Assembly: GCA_025618425.1 (NCBI GenBank)
Contig: CM046845.1
Coordinates: 7,307,491-7,371,490 of the forward strand
Direction of reading: 5' to 3'
DNA length: 64,000 nt
Source of the DNA: Heliocidaris tuberculata
Lineage: Eukaryota; Echinodermata; Echinoidea; Camarodonta; Echinometridae
Shown here: positions 41,001 through 48,709 of the stretch, one piece after another
Layout: each line of letters opens with the position of its first letter
How positions within the stretch are numbered: position 1 is the stretch's first letter
Translations under genes and position numbers: made by a program
The notes under the pieces: model-generated
Seen by the model: the letters and a program-made list of their open reading frames with translations, nothing else
Told to the model about the DNA's origin: nothing
Databases searched by the model: none

Positions 41001-42672
41001 TGTCAATTCTTATAAACAAATGTCAGTAGGCCTCTCAGAAAAGTTCCTATAGGTTCCATGCATTCACTGACAACACAATTTTTTGTAAGTTTAACATACA
41101 ATGAATTGTTTTTCAAGTAGTCGGGGATGTAACACATTTTAATTTTCAAGACTGAATAGTAGAAGACAAAACTTTGATCACATTTCCCCCAGTCCCTTTT
41201 GAAGAAAAACTTTTCATCATTATGGAAGTTCAATTTTATCTTCACTTTTTTTTTTTTTTTGCATTTTCACAGAAACTGGGGACCTCACCTACCTTAAATT
41301 AAAGTAGAAATAAAAAACTTTCACCACATGAAAGTACTTTAGTAATTTGCAAAAATTCCATGTAGTTGTCATTCAATTACTTCGTAAACTTTAAAGAATC
41401 TCAACGACTCAACCACTTGCAAATTCACAAAAGTTTCTTGGAGGCGAAATAATTCAGATCTATCAATCAGCTATCAACACTCACCTTGACTAGGTAATAG
41501 CAAGTCTGATCTGGCAAATGCTGCAACTCTGTCTTTGGCTTTTCCTTCTACAAACTCTCTTTTGAATCTCGGATGTACAATCGGCATAGCCACAAAATCA
41601 AAGCTGAGTAAAGGGGGGGGGGGGGAGGGAAAACAATGAAAAACAAATTTACAGGCTTTAGAGCAATATTAGTTTTAGAAAGATGAAATAGACATGGTGA
41701 GAAAATAGTGTAATTTATCACAACTTTGAAAAAAGAAAAACATGAAAACCCATCATTTCAATAGATTATCTAAATCTAGATCTACATGAGCTCTAAATCT
41801 AATTTCTAAATAGCACCTCGCCCCTCCCCTTTGTTTTTCTTTCTTAGGAATCTAGACTCTATTCAATTTATTTTATTATTATTTTATCTCTCCCCTCGGA
41901 AAGAGATCCATATGTTACCCCCCCCCCCCCCCAGCCCCTTCTAACTTCTAGACCATCTCCACATTTATTCCCCATGATTCTAGTGGGAGGGTGGGGGTAC
42001 ATATGGAACTCTACCCCCCTTCCCACTTCTCCATACACATGGGCTGTCGAACCAGAGGGGGGGGGGGGGTGGTGGAGGCTGGGGGGCTGCAGCCCCTCCC
42101 CCCTCCCCCCCCCCCCCCCACTTTTTTAGTAGACTAGCATCATAAAACCTTGGAAAGAGGTTCGAAAACTGTCATTATTATGAGTGAAATCACATCAGCC
42201 CCCAGGCCCACCCCACTTTCAAAAACGCTCCGCAGCCCCTGGGCCCTGATACATACATGGTGGTAGGCCTACTAGTACTAGTAGTAGACCCACTTTGTCA
42301 AACTGTCACTATCAGTGGCATGCCGACAATGTTACATCACACATCGGCAGTAGATGAAGACCGACCGGTCTGCGAGTCATTGATCGGTGAGTCAACTCCG
42401 AGTGTGAGGCTGAGCATACCGAGCCCATCAAGCCAGGCATCACATTCACACACACAATGACACACACAAAAAACCACGGACCACGCAAAAGTCTCGCGTT
42501 ACGGTTTCATTTCCAGCTTCTTATGTTCATATTTAAACCAAATAATAACGTCACAAATGTGTAAATAAGTTACAATTTAATACCCAGCATATGATGCTAG
42601 CTGCATCGAGTTTGAGATGTCGGGAACACAGCTGAGACATCGCCCGCAAGACACATGCTGCTGAGCCGCCAT
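31897..42672 (-). CDS. PRMT5: Protein arginine N-methyltransferase 5, 13 exons, apparently complete
   Basis: Exons on the minus strand: 42672-42584, 41603-41485, 40911-40694, 40185-40029, 39475-39312, 38782-38621, 37672-37536, 36581-36459, 36064-35889, 33871-33762, 33405-33198, 32517-32453, 32049-31897. All have AG/GT ends and matching phases; the total is 1881 nt, 626 aa plus stop (human form 637 aa). PRMT5 makes monomethyl and symmetric dimethyl arginine on Sm proteins, histones and other targets, normally with the WD-repeat partner MEP50. An N-terminal TIM barrel (about residues 10-280, e.g. [16 protein letters not shown]) is followed by the SAM-binding Rossmann fold ([24 protein letters not shown]), the double-E loop ([15 protein letters not shown]) and the beta-barrel dimerisation domain ([39 protein letters not shown]). 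The Phe that sets symmetric methylation is kept (TYEIFEKDP). No lesion was seen; an active enzyme is expected. Confidence 0.96.
34039..35265 (+). mobile_element. Array element 4: six ~155-bp units, GGACGG run, terminal hairpin
   Basis: The ends TATGCCTCCGCC (34039-34050) and GGCGGAGGCATA (35254-35265) are exact inverses. Units recur about every 150-156 bp (34291, 34441, 34596, 34752, 34906, 35062), each with GACCTTTGACCTACGT, CCAAAATCTA, TATGGTGATACATACTAG and GTTCATACCTCAAATGGTTC. GGGACGGACGGACAGACGGA and similar follow, then a hairpin of ATGCCTCCG/CGGAGGCAT. It lies in a PRMT5 intron. Confidence 0.85.
35502..35858. mobile_element. TTAA-bounded MITE, family Y, next to PRMT5 exon 9
   Basis: TTAAAGTGTATCAATCATCT at the left and GGTAATTGGTACCCCTTAA at the right are inverse ends. 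The interior (GTGTACAGCTAGAAACTTTA, CGCGAGCCCTTATCTTTGGG, GCAATATCTCTTTATAGAAT) recurs at 29514, 54476 and 58931. It stops 30 bp short of a PRMT5 splice donor. Confidence 0.82.
35889..36064 (-). CDS. PRMT5: PRMT5 exon 9: catalytic double-E loop
   Basis: It encodes [20 protein letters not shown], then [20 protein letters not shown] and [10 protein letters not shown]. The two Glu residues that grip the substrate guanidinium (SE and NE) are present. Its donor GTAAGG lies only about 30 nt from the end of a TTAA-bounded MITE at 35502-35858. Confidence 0.95.
36459..36581 (-). CDS. PRMT5: PRMT5 exon 8: SAM-binding motif I and post-I
   Basis: It encodes [20 protein letters not shown] and then [26 protein letters not shown] is the glycine-rich motif I that holds S-adenosylmethionine, and the Glu of AVEKN is the residue expected to bind the SAM ribose. 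The exon is bounded by TTAG and GTAAGT. Confidence 0.95.
37037..37384 (+). mobile_element. 340-bp dispersed repeat (TIR GTTGAGTTCTGG) in a PRMT5 intron
   Basis: It starts GTTGAGTTCTGGTCATGCGA and ends in a decayed CAGAACT. It is closely similar, base for base in long stretches, to 59809-60176. The element has terminal inverted repeats but no protein. Confidence 0.8.
38270..38518. mobile_element. Palindromic MITE, GGGGCTGTATTCTGAAAA type, in a PRMT5 intron
   Basis: The ends GGGGCTGTATTCTGAAAA and TTTTCAGAATACGGCCCC are inverse copies. Inside are a further inverted TGATGTTATC/ATAACAT pair and a central CTTGCGTTGAG...GCGCAAGCACG pair, so the whole unit folds back on itself. Confidence 0.75.
38807..38957. 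mobile_element. Palindromic MITE, GTTTCATAAAAC type, in a PRMT5 intron
   Basis: It begins GGGCATCGTTTCATAAAACT and ends AAGTTTTATGAAATGGGACCC, with internal inverted TTGTTATCAATAACAAGTTA. It sits 25 bp upstream of the acceptor of PRMT5 exon 6 (38782), that is, within the branch-point zone of that intron. Confidence 0.78.
39045..39312. repeat. Local tandem copies next to PRMT5 exon 5, including a second exon-5 tail with its donor
   Basis: 39091-39153 on the minus strand reads [17 protein letters not shown] and then GTAAGT, a close copy of the end of exon 5 ([22 protein letters not shown] at 39312). A TATCAACCC...GGGACTACACATT motif occurs three times (about 39050, 39165, 39262). So a unit of about 100-210 bp spanning the exon end was duplicated. 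Confidence 0.75.
40548..40660 (-). pseudogene. Partial duplicate of the end of PRMT5 exon 3
   Basis: In the intron after exon 3 the minus strand reads [20 protein letters not shown] and GHGNHLEQ, which aligns with exon 3's [20 protein letters not shown] and GHSNHQ. The nucleotide match includes TGACCC.GCATGT. The frame stays open with exon 3, but there is no GT at the place of the donor, so it is probably a dead exon copy. Confidence 0.55.
41590..42260. repeat. Cluster of G and C homopolymer runs in PRMT5 intron 1
   Basis: Runs of 9 or more G or C occur near 41613, 41918, 42056 and 42105. The last two flank GGCTGGGGGGCTGCAGCCCC, so the region can fold G-run against C-run. Sequence otherwise unremarkable. 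Confidence 0.8.
42584..42672 (-). CDS. PRMT5: PRMT5 first coding exon
   Basis: ATG at 42672-42670 starts [20 protein letters not shown], which aligns with the SSGRDLNCVPEI start of vertebrate PRMT5. It ends in TATGCTGG before a GTATTA donor; the split Gly joins [17 protein letters not shown] in the exon at 41603. The sequence just upstream (42673-42730) is moderately CpG-bearing and is the likely promoter side; no TATA box is obvious. Confidence 0.88.
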
Positions 42673-42904
42673 TGTGATAAATGGAAAGTATGGAACGCGT
42701 TTATCACAATAATTCTAGCGGATTGAAGTTAGACTATCTATAATAGCAAGAAACCAAAACCAACAACAACAACAAAACACGGGAAATTGAATTTACTCTT
42801 TCAGACAAGATGACATTTATGTTTCTATAATTCAAATATAATCCCTATTTTGTGGGAAAACAAGGATTGGTCTACCGTTAATTTTGTAGGCCGATACACT
42901 CTGG

Positions 42905-43696
42905 TCGGGGAAGGGGGGGGGGGGGAGGGGGCTAGCTCTTAAAAATATATATATTTTCAAGGAGGCTCATATATGTTAGTGTTGTTTTAAATAGTTTTGA
43001 TTTGTCTATTTGCTCTTTTGGACGCTGAGAGTGAGCAGTATAAGCATTTTAAATCATATTTTCTTTAAATTATAAATTCTCCATATCACCCGCAGTCCCC
43101 GCAGTGGCCAAGGCCTACTCGTAAATTGATGGGCCAGCTAGCATCGGCAAAATAGTGAATGCCCGGAGATCTTAATTACGATAAATTGCCCTTCCATGCA
43201 TGTCAACGTCAAACGTGCCCATATATCCAGCGAGAATTCACCTTTCTCCTTTTTCATATATAGTTTGAGGGTATTTTTTGTTGTTGCTCCCACTCACCCA
43301 CCCCCACACACACAAATAGGTCTACCCCCCCCCCCCCCCCCCCCTCTTCCCTGCTGTGGGGTAAATACGGGGCCTACTCATTTAGCCTATATATACTGCT
43401 CTGGGGGAGGGGGGGGGGGTGTTTCATCAACTAAAATCGATTGGAATGGCGAGTTCAAGACTTCAAGTGCCTCAAAATGCCAGGGGGGGGGGGGGCGGGA
43501 AGTATTGGCTGATCCATGGGGCCTCGCTAAGGTCAGATATTTTGGGACAGATAGAGGGAGCGGGGGAGATCAATCCTGCAAAATTTGAGAAACTTTTTTA
43601 AAATCATATATAGGCAGACGACACTTTTCAACAAAAGCTATTACAGGCATTATAAACCTTATTTCACGTTATGATGTCTCCTCCCCCCCCCCCCAT

Positions 43697-43740
<44 letters not shown>

Positions 43741-43760
43741 TCTCTCTCTCTTTCACTGAT
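42905..43760. repeat. G/C runs and (CT)n microsatellite
   Basis: G runs at about 42910, 43408 and 43483, C runs at about 43326 and 43683, and (CT)n at 43705-43752. Frames translated here are rich in Pro or Gly and carry no known motif. Confidence 0.8.
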
Positions 43761-43914
43761 ATCGAAATCTATTTTGGATTAAATGACAATTGAATACCAA
43801 GAGGAAGACCTGAAATACGTTTAAGAATATTCACGTTGTCAAGGAGGCTAAACTTAATTTATTAGGGATACTTTCCCCGCCACCCGTATATATCGAAAAT
43901 GGTGTCATTATTGA

Positions 43915-44275
43915 CAGGGGCGGATCCAGGATTTTGTACTGGGGGGGGGGGGGGGCACACATAAATGCTGGATTGTCAGCTTTCAGGGAAACTGCTTGGA
44001 AGGAGATATTTTGGGGGTCTCGCCAGCTCTCCAAATGTTGCTCAGTGGGGGGGGGGGGGGGGGGCGACATTTTTTTTCACCAGCCCTCCAAAAGTCACTC
44101 AGTGGGGGGGGGGGGGTTATGGGGTCCAGTTTCCCTCCATAATTATCTGACAAGCAAAAAAAAGGGGGGGGCACAATCACAAAAGAGGGGGCACAATGCA
44201 TATATGCATACTTTTCTTTCAAAGGGGGGGGGGGAGAATAGACTGGGGTCCTCCCCCCCCCTATGATCCGCCACT
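43915..44275. mobile_element. hAT-type MITE with perfect 8-bp target-site duplication
   Basis: The termini are CAGGGGCGGATCCAGG and GATCCGCCACTG. ATTATTGA directly precedes the left end and directly follows the right end: an exact 8-bp duplication, as hAT transposases make. The interior is dominated by G runs (six of 7 or more) and a repeated CTCAGTGGGGGG-type segment. No transposase frame. Confidence 0.88.
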
Positions 44276-44754
44276 GATTATTGAACATGATTCAATAGAA
44301 TAATTCATGAAACAGGCTCACACCGCTCACATATAATTATTTTGAACATTCTGTTTCTTATATTTACACTTATAAAGACGTGTCATTGCTCAGATCAGTC
44401 CCATAAGAGAGTAATAATAATAATGACATCATATAGAAAGATATTTTGTGGATAGACAGCCACTTTAAAGAGAAAAAAAGTTCTAAAAGTTTACCCTTCA
44501 CCTTTATTGTGTTGGAAGGTTATTATTGAAGTGACACAGTGTCAATGATGACCCGAAGCATTTTTGGCGTTCCATAACACAAGCTAATTACTCATCAGAG
44601 AAAGTAGATCTAGATCTAATTCATATTTTCAGTGATATGATCATATTCTGTTGTTGCAGAATAATTATTTGCTTTTTAATTTACTCACTGTTCCTGTATC
44701 TTAAAAGAATATTTTTTTAAAATCAATGTGGTATGTAGTGTTGAAATAAAAATG

Positions 44755-44850
44755 TATAAATCAGCCTTGAAGAAAGAATATGAATTTAACTTCACGCCCT
44801 CTTTCGACGAAGCCTGTCTTTTTCACAGTTTCCAGCATGACTGATCGGGT
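44755..44850 (+). promoter_or_regulatory. Candidate RPL14 promoter and first exon (weak)
   Basis: TATAAA at 44755-44760 is followed about 40 nt later by a pyrimidine run, CCCTCTTTC, like a 5'-TOP start, then by TTTTTCACAGTTTCCAGCATGAC. A GT 12 nt after that ATG gives a phase-0 end (MTDR) that would join VFRRF. The GTACGG donor is poor and the spacing from TATA is long, so this is only a suggestion; no ATG directly followed by a good donor was seen between 42.7 and 48.7 kb. Confidence 0.2.
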
Positions 44851-45342
44851 ACGGCCTCAATTAGATCCCATAATATGCCTCCTAAATGAATGTATTATGA
44901 TTACCATGTAATAAGTAAAATTGTTAAGTGTGGAGTATATTAATTTAATATTTTAAATTGTTTTAATAAGAAATGTATTTTCTTATGCAATTGTCATTAG
45001 GAAGTGTTGAAAAGAGTGATTGTATGCGCGGTGAGTGCACCTTGCAATACAGAGACTACACGAGTTGAATGCTTGTGATGCTGATGGACGTATTAAATGC
45101 ACACTCCCATTGCAGTCTTGGCAGTGCAGCGCATGCAGGCCAGGCAGACTGAGACACTGTCTGAATGGGTCTCATCGGCGGCGGATCATGGCGTGGATGC
45201 ATGGGAACCAGGCCTGTCCATTGTCCAAAGCATAGACATAGCACCATGTCCAGGAACACATGCAGGGGCCAGGGCTGTGCCTGGGGGCTGGGGCTCTAAC
45301 TTGTGGAATACAACTTGACCTTGGTTAGGCGGGTTAGGGTTA

Positions 45343-45618
45343 GGGGCCCGTTGCACAAAACTTGCGTTTGAACGCAACTCAGGAAAACGCAACTTTATTT
45401 TCAGCCAATCAGCATTAAGGACTTGCATTTGATTTTTAGGAGTTGCGATTAAACACAAGTTTTGTGCAACGGGCCCTCTTGCATAAAAAGTTGCGTCTAA
45501 TCGCATCTCAAAAAATTAAACGCAACTTGGTTTTTCAGCCAATCAGGATCGCGTATTTGGTACTTGCGTTTAATATTTTGAGTTGCGATTAAATGCAAAT
45601 TTTTATGCAAGAGGGCCC
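45343..45618. mobile_element. Two abutting palindromic MITEs sharing a central GGGCCC
   Basis: 45343-45476 runs GGGGCCCGTTGCACAAAAC to TTTTGTGCAACGGGCCC. 45471-45618 runs GGGCCCTCTTGCATAAAAAG to TTTTTATGCAAGAGGGCCC. The GGGCCC at 45471-45476 ends one and starts the other. Both have TTGCG-type inner repeats and a TTCAGCCAATCAG core, so they are related but distinct from the 490-638 family. Confidence 0.8.
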
Positions 45619-46754
45619 TGGCCTGGCCTGGGGAGAGAAAGCATTGCCCTTTGAAAATCAATTAAAGAATTAAAAAAAGACTAGAAGACTGAAAGTGAAA
45701 CATATGAAATGAGATCTATTTGCCTCAATCACAAGTGTCATGACAGAGACTCAAGTCAAACAAGTCGATTATTCTTCTATTCTAATTTTTGAACTGGGAG
45801 AGATTAGCTATTCCTGTTTTTAAAAGACTAGACTCTAGCTATAAAACGTCAGATATTTCAGATAACATCTGAAATTGAAACAGGCCATAGAGTCTACTTG
45901 TGGAAAGCCCCAAAAGAGTGAAAACCGTAAATTTGATGGATCTGCATAGACAAAAGATCACCAAGATAAAATTTACCTTAATAACTGAAAATCTCAAAAA
46001 GGCTGTTAACGAAAGAATTTTTCCCCATGCTTGTTGTGTCTTTCATCTCATAATCTCTTTACAAGTAAATTTGATTTCTTCTTAAAATGGAAGAAAAGTT
46101 GTTTTTCTAAAGGTCAATAAAATTTTGGTCTTTAGATAAGTGTAATGACTTCTTGTGCTAAGAATAAATCTTCTTTTTTTTTCACTTAATCATATATATG
46201 ACATTCAGGAAGTCAAGAAGGGACAGGTATGTAAACAGGCCGAAACAGTAAGGTGGCAAGAAAAATTCTCTCATGTTGAAAATCATGTCAAACATTTTAT
46301 CATATAAATTGTGAAACCTACAAAGATGAGGCAACATTTTTGTCACATGCCATCATATATTTTCCTTGTCATAAATGATGCTATCATTGTTTCCATCATT
46401 GAATCATGTATTGTGTTACATCTTCCTTCAAAAGTTTGTAACAGAATCTGAAAGAGTAAAAAAAAAAAAAGAACTTTCTATAGTCACTTCCATAGTTATA
46501 ACTGCTCATTTTTAAAATATTAAGTAAAATGTTTGTAAAAATATATTGGGGGAGGGGGTTATTGTTTAAATTAAATTAAAACATGTGTAATAATCAAGGA
46601 AATGAGTGGTTACTTTGTAAATGAAGTGCTCTGATATTGATGGAGAGAAAAGAGAAGAAACCTGAGCTTAAAGTTTAAGATTTATATTAGTTGCAACTCG
46701 CAACTTCCTATAGCTATAAGGTGATTTCAACTTTGTGATTTATTTGAAGACTTG
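45619..46754. other. No gene recognised
   Basis: AT-rich DNA upstream of RPL14. A good donor sequence (GGGACAG/GTATGTAA, 46227) has no in-phase ATG-bearing exon that fits eL14. Otherwise featureless. Confidence 0.45.
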
Positions 46755-47092
46755 GATTAATTCTCATTAGCTGCAAACATTTATATCTTAACATGTATAA
46801 GGTAAAAAGCTGCAGTGAATTCTCAAGACAGATCCATTACCTATGATCTTTTGTTTGCCCAACACTATGAGATTAGCAGAGTAACTATAATTTTTGATAG
46901 TTTTGTGTATATGAAGTTCTACTGCTTCTTATTAACTGCAAACATTTATGTCTTAACATGTATAAGGTAAAAAGCAGCTGTAAATTCTCATGACAGATCC
47001 ATTACCCGTGATCTTTTATTGTTTGCCCAACACAGTGGGATTAGTAGAGTAACTGTGATTTTTGATGTTTTTGCGTATATGAAGTTCTACTT
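46755..47092. repeat. Tandem duplication, about 165-bp unit, two copies
   Basis: CTGCAAACATTTATxTCTTA, ACATGTATAAGGTAAAAAGC, GACAGATCCATTACC, GTTTGCCCAACAC and GTATATGAAGTTCTACT appear in the same order in 46761-46921 and 46922-47092. No gene is seen. Confidence 0.85.
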
Positions 47093-47179
47093 CTTAGTGC
47101 CCTTCACTGGGATTATTACAATGTCATGTATGTCTTATCTGCAATTTCATTGTGTGCTTAAGCTGCTGATCTTCACATT

Positions 47180-47690
47180 AAAAAATGTCCGTTTTCATCC
47201 AGTTTTCATTCTCTCTTGTTATTAAGCATCCAGAAAAAAAGAAACATCCAGCCTACATGAATTTATATTGTCATCAAATCTTTGCTATTTCCTGTTTAAT
47301 TGTATCAAGACGGAATTTCCATCTACATGCAAATAATCAATTTTCATCCAATGTTCATTCTTTACTGTTAGGATGCGTTTACAAAATCTTAGCTTTATGA
47401 AATGTAGATTCATTGTCATCAAATCTGCATTCTTTCTGGTGTGATTGTACCACAAAAAATATGATGTACATGGCTTATATTCAAGATATTGCTATTTTCA
47501 AATGATTTTCATTCCCTGTTATTTGAAGGCATCCAGAAAAGAAATGCAAAAACACATCTTGTCAACATAAATTTTTATTGTCATCAGATCATCACTCACT
47601 TGGACCTGTCTGTATCAAGAAAAAAAACTGTTCAACGCACAAAATATTTTCTATTTTCATCCAATTTTCATTCTTTCCAGTTTGAATCGA
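47180..47690. repeat. Diverged tandem array, about 155-bp unit, three copies
   Basis: TTTTCATCCAxTTTTCATTC, CATCCAGAAAAxAAAxxCA and TTATTGTCATCAxATC recur at about 47190, 47335 and 47500, with a last TTTTCATCCAATTTTCATTC at about 47650. Confidence 0.78.
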
Positions 47691-47760
47691 TATATATAAC
47701 TATATATATAATTGTAAGGAAATAACATATACAACAGCTTTGGCAACTCTCTTGGAAATA

Positions 47761-48177
47761 ATTATAATTGTGAGAAATGAAAATGAGAGAATAATGGTTG
47801 CGTAGCTTAAATCAAAGTTCCCCAGAGCTGAGATACATGTATACATGTATCTCAAAGCATTCGCTTGGATCCAGCTGAGGCATGCGGCTTGTCTTTGTTC
47901 AAAGCTCATCTGCCCCCGACAAAGGAATTAATTAATAAGGTTGAAGATTTGTCAATCTGTCGGTCAATTGAATCTGGTGTCGCCAAAATCACTGGCCCGT
48001 CTCCGTGGTCTAGTGGTTAAGGCACTGGCGTTCTAAGTCAACGACCCGGGTTCGATTCCCGGCGGAGACATTTTTTCAACCTTTGCAAAAAATTCAAAAA
48101 GGTAGGACAGCTCTGGGGAACTTTGATTTAAGCTACGCAACCATTATTCTCTCATTTTCATTTCTCACAATTATAAC
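47761..48177. repeat. Long inverted repeat enclosing the tRNA-like gene
   Basis: 47761-47829 and 48109-48177 are reverse complements over 69 bp with one difference. The 279-bp spacer holds a 24-bp palindrome (47830-47853, right next to the left arm), the tRNA-like gene and a TTTTTT run. (TA)n tracts flank both outer ends. Near-identity implies recent origin or gene conversion. No coding sequence lies inside. Confidence 0.9.
47999..48069 (+). tRNA. tRNA-Arg(TCT)-like gene
   Basis: A 71-nt cloverleaf can be drawn: acceptor GTCTCCG/CGGAGAC (7 of 7 pairs), a D arm with a perfect A box (TGGTCTAGTGG), anticodon loop GTTCTAA with anticodon TCT, a 4-nt variable loop, and a T arm CCGGG/CCCGG with a perfect B box (GGTTCGATTCC). 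A discriminator A and a TTTTTT pol III terminator follow at once. The anticodon stem is imperfect (C:A at its outer end, one G:T), so it may be a pseudogene or a tRNA captured by the surrounding inverted repeat. Confidence 0.75.
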
Positions 48178-48228
48178 TATATATATATATATATATATAT
48201 GTAGATCACCCCCCCCCCCCCCCCCCAC
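48178..48228. repeat. (TA)n followed by a C run
   Basis: A (TA)n stretch of about 24 bp, GTAGATCA, then about 20 C. It directly adjoins the right arm of the tRNA-bearing inverted repeat. Confidence 0.85.
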
Positions 48229-48709
48229 CTCCATTTGTGCTTTTACATTACAGGTCATAATATTACAAATTTACAATCTTCTAGTTTCAGTGTATTTGCA
48301 GGGGTTCATCATTGTCAACTTTGCCTTCTATTTTAGCAAATACATTCCCCCATTCGCATTTACATGTATTTATGTGATAAATCATTGTTTTATGATTATA
48401 CTGTGTATGAATGATGTGTGCTTGGATTCTTTTTTCTTCTCTGAATTGTACTTTAAGATCCCTTTGTCATTTGGAACTTGAAAAGAAAAAAATACGAAAC
48501 TGTCAATTGACCTGATAATTTTCAAAATAATCAAAGTAGGAGATCCAAAATCGATATATCCAAAAGAAAAATGTTGAAATTCCCTATTAATCTATTGAAA
48601 TACATCTTTCTAATCAAAGTTTGGTCCTTACCTGAATTTTATACTTTGCACCTTCTGTTAAGAGAACTTTATCTGATTATTTATTTTCGTACTTTCTTCT
48701 ATTTAACAG

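Noticed and set aside
43196..43588. 130-codon plus-strand frame with Pro and Gly runs
   Set aside because: The runs are homopolymer C and G tracts. No conserved motif.
43934..44288. Opposed Gly-rich and Pro-rich frames
   Set aside because: They lie wholly within a hAT-type MITE and its G runs.
45030..45045. ATGCGCG/GTGAGT as the RPL14 first exon
   Set aside because: It ends in phase 1 and would break the eL14 frame.
45334..45346. GGTTAGGGTTAGGG, telomere-like
   Set aside because: Only two repeat units; chance or a remnant, not a telomere or a meaningful interstitial array.
46200..46232. ATGACATTCAGGAAGTCAAG...GTATGT as the RPL14 first exon
   Set aside because: The frame ends in phase 2, but the eL14 exon at 48710 needs phase 0.
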